Below, piece by piece: positions 46,426 through 57,668 of a stretch of 64,000 nucleotides of DNA; positions within the stretch are counted from its first letter, which is position 1; every line of letters starts with the position of its first letter. This DNA comes from Imbricaverruca yamaguchii. Taxonomy: Eukaryota > Arthropoda > Thecostraca > Neoverrucidae. The position numbers and the translations under genes are program-made. The notes beneath the pieces were generated by a model, which had not been told where the DNA came from, ran no database searches, and saw nothing but the letters and a program-made list of their open reading frames with translations. The stretch lies in NCBI GenBank assembly GCA_034440575.1, contig JAOTOL010001510.1, positions 1,116,001 to 1,180,000 of the forward strand, given 5' to 3'.

Positions 46426-46579
46426 CGTCAGACTATCGCGTCCGTCAGCGTCCCATGTGACCGGAGGTCCCGTCACGTCACGCGTCGTCACGTATGTATG
46501 TCCGGCGGCGTCTGTGTGGGCCAGACCGGGCCTGCACGCTGGGAGCATACCCTGCCGCCGGCTGATAACCGACACCCAA
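46426..46579. repeat. 154-bp direct repeat, copy B
   Basis: Second copy of the segment at 44367-44520, same orientation, 2059 bp away. The 33-bp array starts about 25 bases after it. Confidence 0.93.
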
Positions 46580-46604
46580 ACTGACATGACTGACACCAAA
46601 ACAT

Positions 46605-47640
46605 TACATGACAACATACACCGGAACTGACAACAGACCGGAACACATCCACTCACCTAATCAGCAACTGGTAACAGACAAGAACACACACAGAGAGCAA
46701 CTGACAGCAGACCGGAACACACCCAGACAGCCACTGACACTATACCGGAACACACCCAGACAGCAACTGACAGCAGACCGGAACACACCCAGACAGCAAC
46801 TGACACTATACCGGAACACACCCAGACAGCAACTGACACTATACCGGAACACACCTAGACAGCAACTGACAGCAGACCGGAACACACCCAGACAGCAACT
46901 GACAGCAGACCGGAACACACCCAGACAGCCACTGACAACAGACCGGAATACACCTAGACAGCAACTGACAACAGACCATAACACACCCAGACAGCAACTG
47001 ACACTATACCGGAACACACCCAGACAGCAACTGACACTATACCGGAACACACCCAGACAGCAACTGACACTATACCGGAACACACCTAGACAGCAACTGA
47101 CAGCAGACCGGAACACACCCAGACAGCAACTGACAGCAGACCGGAACACACCCAGACAGCAACTGACACTATACCGGAACACACCTAGACAGCAACTGAC
47201 AGCAGACCAGAACACACCCAGACAGCAACTGACAACAGATCGGAGCACACCCAGACAGCAACTGACAGCAGATCGGAGCACACCCAGACAGCAACTGACA
47301 ACAGACCGGAACACACCCAGACAACAACTGATACTATATCGGAACACACCTAGACATCAATTGACTACAGACCGGAACACATCCAGACAGCAACTGACAC
47401 TATACCGGAACACACCCAGACAGCAACTGACACTATACCGGAACACACCTAGACAGCAACTGACAGCAGACCAGAACACACCCAGACCGCAACTGACAAC
47501 TGATCGGAGCACACCCAGACAGCAACCGGCACTATACCGGAACACACCTAGACATCAACTGACTACAGACACCGGAATACGCCCAGATAGCAGCTGACAG
47601 TAGACCGGAGCACACCCAGACGGCAACTGACGCCAGATCG
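46605..47640. repeat. 33-bp minisatellite, ~31 copies, two main variants
   Basis: Units contain CCGGAACACACC(C/T)AGACAGCA then ACTGACA. Two principal internal variants, GCAGA and CTATA, alternate irregularly. The period is a multiple of three, giving a 329-codon plus-strand frame (46608-47597) of TADRNTPRQQL or TLYRNTPRQQL units. Openness follows from the repeat, so no gene is called. Confidence 0.96.
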
Positions 47641-48320
47641 AGCCATGCCCGGCCAGCAGTCGCTGTGGTGATGAATATGGATGGCCGCGGATCAGCGACA
47701 GGCCGACAGCGGCCCGAATATGTGATTGTCGGCGGGGTTTGGTGGCCGACAGCGGCCTCGGTATGTGATTGCTGGTGGATTTTGGTGGCTTGATGGCTGT
47801 TCAATAGAGCTTGCGACGTCGCCATCGACCCGAGTAGGCGCCACCATAATCAGCTACCGTCGGCAGGCCGTCAGTTCATGAACACAACAGCGGTTGTGTT
47901 CGATTAGTGCAGACTCGACGCAAACGACACCGAAGTGGTGCAATGGGTCGGGTTTCTTTTCACTTAGCAATTCGATGATTGATTTGAGACGACGCAACAT
48001 TTAATAGTACATTTCCGGTTTCGAAAGACATTATAACGCCTTATATTACTTCCCTGTCCACGACATATCAGCTCATGCCAATGTTGCCTTCCGCGTTCAC
48101 ATAAACAATGTTGCGCACTCATGTCACACCTGCTGACCCTGTAGTTGCTCATATAGCGCCAGCCACTGCAGCGTTCCGGCAGCATCGGCTTCGTACCATT
48201 GCAATGGTACGAATGGTACGAACCCCGCCAAGGCATCGGCGGGGTTCCAGCCGCTCTAAGCCAATCAGCAGCCTTCCCGCTGTCAGCAGAAGTGAACGGC
48301 CGCGCCGTGGGCGTCGACTG
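47641..48320. other. Intergenic, no gene seen
   Basis: Non-repetitive apart from a short GGTACGAATGGTACGAA doublet near 48205. Confidence 0.5.
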
Positions 48321-48329
48321 ATTGGTGCT

Positions 48330-48705
48330 GACCGCCCTGACCAGTGTGTCGCGTGCCGGTGACCGCCCTGACCAGTGTGTCGCGTGCCGGTGACCGCCCT
48401 GACCAGTGTGTCGCGTGCCGGTGACCGCCCTGACCAGGGTGTCGCGTGCCGGTGACCGCCCTGACCAGGGTGTCGCGTGCCGGTGACCGCCCTGACCAGT
48501 GTGTCGCGTGCCGGTGACCGCCCTGACCAGGGTGTCGCGTGCCGGTGACCGCCCTGACCAGTGTGTCGCGTGCCGGTGACCGCCCTGACCAGTGTGTCGC
48601 GTGCCGGTGACCGCCCTGACCAGGGTGTCGCGTGCCGGTGACCGCCCTGACCAGGGTGTCGCGTGCCGGTGACCGCCCTGACCAGTGTGTCGCGTGCCGG
48701 TGATG
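48330..48705. repeat. 31-bp minisatellite, ~12 copies
   Basis: Unit TGACCGCCCTGACCAG(T/G)GTG followed by TCGCGTGCCGG, period 31. The copies differ almost only at one site (T or G), making a binary variant pattern. Confidence 0.97.
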
Positions 48706-50390
48706 TCGGCACCTGGCGCAGCGGCCGGCGCTTCAGTGCCTCGTGACGAACAACGGGCCTAATCGGCTGAAACGTGGAGCAGTTCAGATGTGTAGAGGCA
48801 ACCAACTGCAGCCTGAATTTTCTTATGGGAGGTCTGACCCCAAAAATGTGGTAAAATGAAAGAGGGAGGTTTCGGCGCGAAGCGAAAATTTACTTGTTTT
48901 TTTTTTTTTTTTGGTGTGGTGCAAATATCAAAATTCCTCGCTCGACTTAGTGTATTTTCGGTTGCTAAGGGGTGGGGACGGATCCCCGCTCCATCCCTGG
49001 CTGCGCCTCTGACTGCACATCTGGCTGCAGCACTGAAGCGAGAGGGAACTGTGAAGAGTGGATGGTCAATTCGAGTCGAGCGAACTAGACCAGCCGCCAA
49101 GGTCAGACAGCGGTACGGCACGTCGGACGCGCCGTTCAGTGTCACGCGCGTACACATGACGTCACCACCAGTCGAAAGGGAGCGACGTGGGCTGATGAGT
49201 CGTGTGGAGGGAGCGATGGGTGACAACGATCTGCTCATAACGAGCACTCAAAACTCGGCGCTAAATAGCCGCGCCTGTACGATGCGACATAGACCTCTAT
49301 CACCAACAGACACACGGCACGGTGAGACCTCGGAGAGACGCGACTAACCTCATGACGCAATGGTCGGAATATGGTGCTTTGACACCATAGCGGTGGCCTG
49401 GCAAGTGGAGTGGAGAGGAGTGCATTGGAGGACCAAATGTTTAGGTTCAAGGCATCCTAACATGGTGTTTTTTTTTGCTACGATGAGCGTAGGCACGATT
49501 CTGGGGTAGTGCAGAAGCGTATGGTTAAGCCTGTTCAATGTCGGGAATATTCAACCTTCCTGAGCTCTGGGGAACATTGCGTCTCTCGATAATGCTGTGA
49601 TTTCTGGGACAGGGGTGGAAGCTCCTGTGCTTTTGTTATCTCCGGTGCAATAGCAATCAAGCTATTGGTGTTATCGTGCGACATCGATGTTTTGATTTCC
49701 TTCCCAACGGTCACCCAATGCATGGCCACCTAATGCTCCAAATTAATTCCATGAATTTGGACGGACGGCAACTCCTTGGAAAGAAATAAACAAATGCCGC
49801 TCGATATATCGGAAAACATCAGGCGTTCTTTATTAAGGAATTCATTTCTTCATTTCTTCATTCATCCCTTCTGCAGATTTAGGTATAATAGAGCCAATAC
49901 CGCAATTGGAGTGAGGTGTCAAAATTCACACACTGGTGCAAAAATAACTGGAAGTATTTCATGGTATGCTGCTTTAGTTATGTGTCTCGAGAGTACTTGA
50001 AAGCATTTCGTTGCTCCGGGGGAATTGTTGCACAAACTACAAAAATGAGGACAACATGTTAAGCGCTTCCAAAGTTACCTTAAAAAACATGAGTGGTTTA
50101 CCTTAGTCCACCACCCCGGAAAAGCTGCAAACATTTTCCTCACCCGGCCCATAAACAATTTTTACAAACGGACTTGGGAAAAGGCACAGATGAAGTTCCC
50201 TGTGTCAAGTGCCCTGGAGAGCGCCACACTGCTATCGGGGAGTGGACACTTCTCGGGTTACCCCTCCGCTGGATCCGCCACTGGCATTTGCCTACGTGCA
50301 TCCGTGGCTGGTGGATTAGAAGCCAACAGGTGTTGCATTGACAGGACTGCCAATGCAACGCCAATGCCTAATATTGTGACGAGTAGCTTT
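48706..50390. other. Intergenic, no gene seen
   Basis: Contains a poly(T) run of about 19 near 48897. Short frames only. Confidence 0.45.
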
Positions 50391-50394
50391 ATAC

Positions 50395-50525
50395 ATTCAT
50401 GAGCTATGACCAGTAGTTTCATACATCCATGAGCTATGATCAGTAGCTTCATACACCCATGAGTTGCAGAGTAGTCTCAATGCGTACATGAGCTTTGCTG
50501 AACAGCTACATACGATCGCGAAGCT
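50395..50525. repeat. 30-bp minisatellite, ~4 copies
   Basis: Units of CATGAGCTATGA(C/T)CAGTAG then (T/C)TTCATACA, period 30, decaying toward 50520. Confidence 0.88.
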
Positions 50526-51290
50526 AGGGACGGCCATATACTTCCAGTAGGCTATCGGTTTCTTGTGCGTTCGGCGCATTTAATCCGGCCGGGACTTTAT
50601 TGCGGTTGCTGGCATAGCTTAGCATTTCTCCTACCGCGTGCCTCCGCCCGCACATCACAAGCGGCCGCATTGATCCAGATAGATCAAGTTGGGGAATGGT
50701 CTGCAGTTGTCAGGTAATCTTGAGAAGGCTCAGTCGAGCCAGCCTCTGGGGAGAGGCTATAAAGCACGCTGGTCGTTATTTTACAGCGGCAACTGGAAGG
50801 TAATTCGCACATGCCTATGCCTTCTCCGATTCAAATTTATTCGCATTGTTAATGCAGCACAGCTGCAAATTTGTGGTGTCACGCCATCGGTGCATTGGTC
50901 CATCGATGCAAAATACGAACGACACTGTTTGCGAATAAATTACGCAAGCGGCAATGGGTTGCAGTGTACCTTTCTGCAAGTGAACATTTGCAGGCTATTT
51001 TTGGAAGGGGAAGCAAAGCTTTGTAGCGCATTATTACTCCTTAGATGGTTAACTCATAATCATTATTGTTTCACATTTTGAAGTTTTTATGGATTATTTT
51101 TTACGACCGATCGGGCAAGCTGTTAAATTATGAGGAGCTCTTTCCTCCCATTCAGCAATACATATCACAATGTTATGCATTACTGATCTACACCATGTGG
51201 AACTGCTGCAAACGTGGCATTAGATTCGTAATTGGAAGTACAATCTTGAAATTTCCGAACGAAAAACTGCTGGCGTATAAAGTGAAAACG
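50526..51290. other. Intergenic, no gene seen
   Basis: AT-moderate sequence. Frames at 50689-51081 and from 51066 are unrecognised. Confidence 0.45.
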
Positions 51291-51294
51291 AGCC

Positions 51295-51575
51295 AAGTAA
51301 CACGATATATATACCATGTAGCACGAACTACTTACCACATAGCATATGCACTCTGCCATGTAGCACGTGCTACCTATCATGTGATGCGAGCTACTCACAA
51401 GGTAATACGGACTACATGCCATGTAACTCTAATTGCCTGCCATGTAACACGTGCTGCCTACCATATAGCATATGCTACTTTCCATTCTACACGTACCATT
51501 TACCATATGATACGGACTACTTACCATGTAACACCGACTGCCTGCCATGTATCACGTGCTGCCAGGCTTGGAACT
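51295..51575. repeat. Degenerate 21-bp tandem repeat
   Basis: About 13 units of CATGTAACACGTGCTRCCTAC type, period 21. In one plus frame this reads as a seven-residue cycle (ATYHVxR), giving part of a 183-codon frame. It is judged repeat-derived. Confidence 0.85.
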
Positions 51576-51879
51576 AGGCAGCACAACACCCACTCGGTCT
51601 TGCATGCTGTTGTATGATGCCGAAAGTTCAGCTCACCCTAGAATCGCAGCGACATTAGCCGTGTATTTCTGCTAACGATAATCACGGGTAGCTAGCTAAT
51701 TTGTCGTGCGTAGCTCATTGCAGGAACAGCTAGATGGAGGCGTGAATTCAGCCGATTAATCAACAACTTGCTTTATTTTCCTTCAGCTGCACCATTCAAG
51801 GTAATATGAAGGTTCTGGTATTATTGTGCCTGCTCTCCAACAGGCTGTCGCCACTATTATTTCCGCACAACCTTTCAGT

Positions 51880-52215
51880 AACACGTGTTGTGTCGCCTGA
51901 CAATGGTGTGTACTTCTCTGCTTCCATGGACTTGCTATGGTCAGTGGTACTTCCCGACCTCCCTGAACTCGCTGTGGCTAGTGATACTTATCGACCTCCC
52001 TGAATGTGATGTGCCCAATGGTAATACTCGATCACCCTCGACTTGCTATGGTCAGTGGTATTTATGAACTTCCTTGAACTTGCTCTGGCCAGTGATAATG
52101 CTCAACTTCCCTCAACTTGCTGTAACCAGTGGTATCTATGGACTTCCGGAACTTGCTCTGGCCAGTGGTACTTCCCGACCTCCTTGAACTTGCTATTTCC
52201 AAGAATAGCCAAAGA
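51880..52215. repeat. Diverged ~40-43-bp tandem repeat upstream of the otopetrin-like gene
   Basis: Units contain CTTGCTATGGTCAGTGGTA then CTTCCCGACCTCCCTGAA, with many substitutions. It ends about 390 bases before the proposed start codon at 52607. Confidence 0.8.
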
Positions 52216-52606
52216 CGCTCCGCAGGCTTGATCGCGAAATAAGCGGCTATTGAACCATATCGTCATGAACATCAAACAACGCCTGCAACGCACGGCAGTG
52301 TGCTGCACTCGGCGGGCGGTCCCAAAACAATAAACCTCCAACTTCAGGCCAGATACCAGGTCGGTAGAGGAGCCATAAACGGATAAGATTCGCTCGTGTA
52401 TCATCACGAGGCGTGATGCTGGTGGTGGCGTGTTCGTGCCGACAGTGCTCCTCGGGCGGCGAAGCCGGCACCAGCTGCACCAGCTGCACCAGCTGCACCG
52501 CCGGACCGGCACTGCTTGGTGGTCAGGCGCGCGCGCGGCCTGCGGGGTACAGCTGCGCCGGGGGGACACGCACAGCACGCGAGAAGGCAGAGGTGCGGCA
52601 GCCGCC

Positions 52607-53665
52607 ATGTCCCTCAGGCGGCCGATACAGCTGACGGCGCAGCAGCTGTTGGATCTGCACGCCGAGCCGGGTCTGGGCGCGCGAAACCCCGCCTTCGCGC
52701 TGGACGAACCGGTGCATGGCGGCCTGCAGCAAGACGATATCGGCATAGAGTTCGCGGCGAGGGCCGTTCCCGAGGCGCGCGCGGCCGAGTCAGATGGTGC
52801 GCCACCGCCGTCGCGGCCGCCGTCGCCGTCGCCGCGCCCAGCAGAGCACGAGTCTGAGCTGAACAGCCGCAGCACGAAGGCTCGCCCAGCAGCTGATGCA
52901 GGCGCGGACGGCGATACGCGAGTGTCACAGGCCGGCGCGGGCCCGCCGCCTCCCGAGTCGGCCGTCCAAGGCCCGCGTCACGTCTCGCCACTGCCGCACG
53001 GAGCCCCGACACACATGTCGCCGCTGGCGGTGCACAGCTTCTCCGCCGCCGACCCACCCTCGCCCTGGCGCACGGATCGCGCTCCGGGCTCACCGGCATC
53101 GGCTGCCGTGCTGGAGCCGCCGCTGGAGGCTGAGGAGCGCCGCCAGTCCGCGGAGGAGCCAGCCGACCAGCTACAGCTGCACGAGCTGCCGCCGGTGGCT
53201 GAGGCGGCGTTCGGCGGTCTGGCGCGGCGCCGCCGTCGCCAGTGGTCGGAGAGCTCACAGCCGTCGGCCAGCTCGTCGCCGCGCCAGCTGCACCTGCAGC
53301 TGCCCGGCTCGCCGCTGCCGCGGCGGCCGGCGCGGCGCTCCGAGACGGTGGCGGCGATCGCGGCGCAGCACGGCCTGCCGCCCACGCCGCCGGCGCCGCG
53401 CCGCCCACTGCGCCACTCGGAGAACCTGCAGCTGGTCGCCTCCACGCCCGACCTGCAGTCGACCGTGCACATGCTGCGCCGCACTGACACCGCCGTGTCA
53501 ATGCAAGGTCACCGCGCCAGCCCGCCGGTCACGCCGGCCGGCCGGCGCGCTCAGCGGCACACCGAGAGCCTGCAGACGATGAGGACGCGGCTGGGCGGCA
53601 GCGAGTTCTCGCCGCGACTGCAGTCCATTCGCCTCGTCGGTGCCTCGTCGGCAGAGGAGCTGCAG
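52607..53665 (+). CDS. Otopetrin-like proton channel, exon 1: cytosolic N-terminus
   Basis: 1059 bp, 353 codons. The start ATG at 52607 sits in an excellent context (GCAGCCGCCATGT) and begins MSLRRPIQLTAQQLLDL. The donor is CTGCAG|GTAACG, phase 0. The exon encodes a low-complexity, probably disordered cytosolic region: Ala/Pro/Ser-rich to about residue 200, then Arg-rich. Four basophilic motifs recur at even spacing: RRS245E, RHS271E, RRT293D and RHT319E. Invertebrate otopetrins often carry long N-termini before the first membrane helix. Assignment to otopetrin rests on the downstream exons joined in phase; alone this exon would be anonymous. The same frame runs on past the donor into a repeat, which is not coding. 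Confidence 0.72.
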
Positions 53666-55358
53666 GTAACGAACACTCGTGAATGGACGGGAGAGGGAAT
53701 TCAGACGGAGCTGTGGACAGGCGATAGGCCGTGGGAACTCGTCTCTGGGTGGCCGAAAGATTATGAGGGGTCATTTATTGACGGGTGGGAGCCAATGGGA
53801 AGTCGTCTCTGGGTGGCCGGGAGATTACGCGTGCATATGCGCTTACGTACTTTTGTGCATACGTACTTTTGTGCATACGTACTTTTGTGCATACGTATTT
53901 TTGTGCATACGTACTTTTGTGCATACGTACTTTTGTGCATACGTACTTTTGTGCATACGTACTTTTGTGCATACGCACTTTACGCATACGTGCTTTTGCG
54001 AATACGTATATTTGCTCTTACGTACTTTTGCGCATACGTACATTTGCGCCTACGTACAATTGCGCATACGTACATTTGCGCCTACGTACAATTGCGCATA
54101 CGTACTTTTGCGCTTACGTACCTTTGCCCTTGCGTACATTTGCGCTTACGTACAGTTGTGCATATGTACATTTCCCATTTGTACATTTGCGCTTACATAC
54201 ATTAGCCATGCGTACATCTGCGATTGCGTATATTTGCTTATGTATATTTGCGTACGTACATATGCCATATGTACATTTCTTTTACGTACATTGGTCCGGT
54301 TACCGATTACATCGGGTGCAATTACTTGTGAGCCCATGGAGGGGAAAACCGCACCCAACCCCCACCTCCCACGTTGGCTCCGTCGCTGATGTATGAGCGA
54401 ACGTTTATGACCAGATCAAGATTTTACAACCTCATCGCCGACAAACTGGGCATCCCAGAGTGTGATGGCAGTGCAATGGCAGTGGTGGTGTTGACGATGG
54501 CCGCATTACACGCTGGTCGGTGGCTGCTGACGCGGGCCGGGGTCGTAAATGCCTTAACCATCTGATAGCTACTGTTATATTCATCAGTTTTCAGCCAGCA
54601 TCACCATCTAATCACTATAGCAATCAACAGGCACCGCAGTCGGCGCTTTGCTATTGCAATACCAATCGGCATCTGTGGGACCCAATGTTGTCATCTCTGC
54701 CAAATCCCTGCAGTACCTATCAAGAGGTTCCGCAGCCAATGTAACCACCTAATCACACTGCACTGCATGGCAACATGGGCGCGTACGCCACTAGTATTGT
54801 CGGTGCAACATCAATCAAGGCGTTAGTGTTGCATGGCAATGCCAATATTTGTATTTACCTCTTGATGGTTACCCACTACTATTTAAGAGTTTCGGTGCAT
54901 TGACGGCACGTTAAGCTTTTGGTCAACATTCCGCCGTTAAACTGTGATTCATTGATCGGGTGGTGAGGGTGATTCGTGCACCAAGCTCGGCCTGGTATAG
55001 AACCCTTGTTCACGATACCTTCCGGGCTGGAATTGGGACTATTTTTGTAGAGCATTAGTACTCACAGAGTGGTCTGTTCCGCCCCAGTTCCCTGAGCAGA
55101 TCCTAATCGCTGCACCGGCTCATCAGTTCCCGGTCCTGGAGGCTGTGAACAGTTCTTAAAAGCATGGCAGAAAAATGCCCCTGTCTTACTCACTACGTGA
55201 TAAATGTTCCTATAGATATTCTCGTCTGCTGTTTGGATGCAAGGCCATTAAGCCAACAGCAGGGAACGTATGTATTGTTATACAAATGGCTCCAGCAAGC
55301 ATAGTCAGCATTTGTCGATCACGCACTATGAAGCCACCGACGGTGTTCTGCCCGACAG
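53666..55358. other. Otopetrin-like gene intron 1
   Basis: Begins with two copies of a GTCTCTGGGTGGCCG phrase (53742 and 53802), followed by the 16-bp array at 53840-54290. The rest is unremarkable. Confidence 0.7.
53840..54290. repeat. 16-bp TACGTACTTTTGTGCA array
   Basis: TACGTACTTTTGTGCA units, period 16, are nearly perfect from 53840 to 53980. They drift toward TACGTACATTTGCGC and TACGTACAATTGCGC downstream. The unit carries TACGTA, GTAC and TGCATA palindromic words. Long frames of YVLLCIRTF cycles on both strands are repeat-derived. Confidence 0.93.
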
Positions 55359-55566
55359 GGAGTTGACAGCGACGGCAACATCGTGCTGCCCATCGACTAC
55401 ATGGAGCTGCGAGGTCTGCGCGATGGCGAGGTGGTGACGCTGCCGTCGTCTCCCGACCTGACGTCACTGGGCGCCGTCACGCGCGCAACTTCGGGCGAAA
55501 GGCCGGCCCAACTGGCAACTGCGCCGCACACAGATATGCACGATACGAGCAGCATAGGATCAGCAG
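55359..55566 (+). CDS. Otopetrin-like gene, exon 2
   Basis: 208 bp between acceptor CCCGACAG and donor GCAG|GTCAGT. In phase 0 with exon 1 it reads GVDSDGNIVLPIDYMELRGL, then RDGEVVTLPSSPDLTSLGAV. It continues as a Ser/Thr-rich stretch to IGSAG and ends in phase 1. No membrane segment; cytosolic N-terminal region (residues about 354-423). Codon use matches the GC-rich style of exon 1. Confidence 0.7.
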
Positions 55567-55728
55567 GTCAGTGACCTCTCGGGGCCTATATTCCAACGCA
55601 CATACATGCAGACATACATATATATAAAGACGTGCACACATATAGCGTTAAATGAACTAGCATTGACATGTAATTTGTAGCAATATACTACATTATGCGA
55701 TTCACTAACTCCCTCGTCCCCCTCCCCC

Positions 55729-55731
<3 letters not shown>

Positions 55732-55808
<77 letters not shown>
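55732..55808. repeat. (CT)n microsatellite
   Basis: About 70 bases of TCTCTC. Confidence 0.97.
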
Positions 55809-55810
<2 letters not shown>

Positions 55811-55815
55811 CCCCC

Positions 55816-56150
55816 ATGATGACAATCATGCTGATATTCCTTATTCTAGTTTTGTATTTGGTCTCCTCATTTATCTTCGATTGTTTTCCTTACTTTGCCT
55901 TCCGAGAAATAACGTCCACAATCGTATATCCTGGTTGTGCCGATCCTCCCAGATTATTCATGGCGTTAAATGTCTCGACCACCATGATGATAATCATGCT
56001 GATATTCCTTGTTCTAGTTTTGTATTTGCTCTCCACATTCATCTTTGATTATTTTCCTTACTTTGCCTTCCGAGAAATAATGTCCACAATCGTATGTCCT
56101 GGTTGTACCGATCCTTCCAGATCATTCTTGGCGTGAAATGTCTCGACCAA
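55816..56150. repeat. 168-bp segment in two tandem copies
   Basis: ATGATGA(C/T)AATCATGCTGAT starts at 55816 and again at 55984. The two copies stay alignable to ...GTCTCGACCA with scattered substitutions. Confidence 0.93.
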
Positions 56151-57224
56151 ATATAAGCCTAGTTCGTCTAACTGGATGTCCAGCTGTAATGACCGGGGCA
56201 GGCTGACCGGGACGGGGTCAACGCCTAATTCAGTTGGGCTGGAGAAATATGGGCCTTTGCAGTGCCAAACGGTCTGCTTCTCAACCATACAAACTAGACT
56301 CGACCAGGAGAAGTCAAGCATACTGAAGGTTCTGGACGCTCACCAGCGGGCTGAGAAGACTCGCTTGATGGAGGCCGCTGATTTAAGTCTGGTACCGACA
56401 GTGCTGAATGAGATCACGATGTCCATTGATCTGACGTCTCGCCGCCACCAAATTTCTCGATAACCTAGGCGATATGAACATGAAGAAAACAGCAACGCTG
56501 ATGAAGAACAGAGTCCCATCTCCACCCAAGACGGTGATAACCACAGAAAAAGATAACAAGAAATATGGATGCCGATAATTCAAGACAGTGAATATATATC
56601 CGTCAGGATTTAGGCGAGGGTCTCGTGTTTGTCACCACATGCATGGGCAAGGCCGTCATGATGGACTCCAACAATGAGGCCGCGGAACCGGATAATGCCT
56701 GTAAGCACTGGTGTAGAACACAACAGAAACAGGATGTGGGGGTCAAGAGGTGATATATGTTGCTCAAATATGCAATCAAAACTTGGGATGAATCGACCTG
56801 GGTGGCCGGAAGATTACCATATGTAGGTTGGGTCAAACCAAGAAGTGGACGGTGCAAACCACTGTGGTGCACATGTTTGGGCTGGTAACCGGACAAAGGT
56901 ACGTTAAGCAAATGTACGTATGGCAGATGTACGTACGGTTCATAGGCAGTGATAAGTAGTGAAGCTTGCCAATTTTGGCGGAATCTCTAGTCCCCAAAGT
57001 ATCATTTATAACAATGGAAAATCTGAATAATTGTGATATATTGTACGTTTAAATGAAGTGGCTGAAAATGACATTGAATAAGAAGTGGCTGAAAATAACG
57101 TTGAAAAAGAAGTGGCTGAAATTCAAGGGTTTTTTTGGGGGGAGGCGGGGGGCTAGGCCCTCTATCCTGTTCAAACTAACCGCGTCCCTGGTTTGCCCCC
57201 CACCACCAAATCTGAATTCGTTGT

Positions 57225-57445
57225 GACACCCATGGGTCCTGGTATCGGTAGCTGTAGGTCCCGAGTATTATATATCTGTGCATCCAGGCCCCGAGTGCTG
57301 CATATTTGTATCCGAAGGTCCCCGGGTACTGCGTCTCTTTACTCGAAGGTCCCCGAGTGTTGCATGTCGGTGGCCAGGTCCCGGACGTCATGCATGTTAA
57401 CTTCCGGGGCTCGGGTGCTGCAAATGTGTGCCTCCAGGACCCGCT
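57225..57445. repeat. Diverged ~30-bp minisatellite
   Basis: About seven units sharing (A/C)AGGTCCC(C)GAGTG(T/C)TGCAT with many changes, period about 30, about 85 bases upstream of exon 3. Confidence 0.75.
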
Positions 57446-57529
57446 TGCTGCCCATGTGTCCGACATCTGACATCTGATAGCTGGCTGGTAGACAGACACC
57501 TAATGCTGCGGCGGGCACGACTGTGACAG

Positions 57530-57668
57530 ACTCCACCGTGGTACCGGGCGGGGCGGCCTCGTCTTGGGGCGGCTCATCCGGCCCATACTCCACGGCGAGT
57601 CTGGTGGACCAGTACGGCCCCCACATGCCGCCAGCTACCAGCGAGACTCTCAAGAGCAGCCGCTTCAG
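57530..57668 (+). CDS. Otopetrin-like gene, exon 3
   Basis: 139 bp between acceptor ACTGTGACAG and donor CTTCAG|GTCAGG. Starting in the phase left by exon 2 it reads DSTVVPGGAASSWGGSSGPY, then STASLVDQYGPHMPPATSET and LKSSRF. It ends in phase 2, completing an Arg codon with exon 4. Cytosolic Gly/Ser-rich linker just before the first membrane helix (residues about 423-469). Confidence 0.7.

Larger units (their letters stand above)
55567..57529. other. Otopetrin-like gene intron 2
   Basis: Carries a (CT)n tract, a doubled 168-bp segment and a 30-bp minisatellite. A 95-codon plus frame at 56176-56463 is unrecognised. Confidence 0.65.

Noticed and set aside
51066..51617. 183-codon frame with seven-residue cycles
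   Set aside because: The 21-bp degenerate tandem repeat explains the cycle; the N-terminal part has no homology.
52102..53501. Minus-strand frames of 257 and 295 codons opposite otopetrin exon 1
   Set aside because: High-GC antisense shadows; the plus strand has an ideal start context and phase-matched splicing.
53666..54396. Continuation of the otopetrin exon 1 frame and other frames (YVLLCIRTF cycles) suggesting membrane helices
   Set aside because: They read a 16-bp minisatellite beyond a good splice donor; the next exon joins in phase without them.
55733..55830. Serine/leucine or arginine/glutamate-rich peptides over CT tracts (also at 39917-40163)
   Set aside because: Simple dinucleotide repeats translate to such peptides on either strand.
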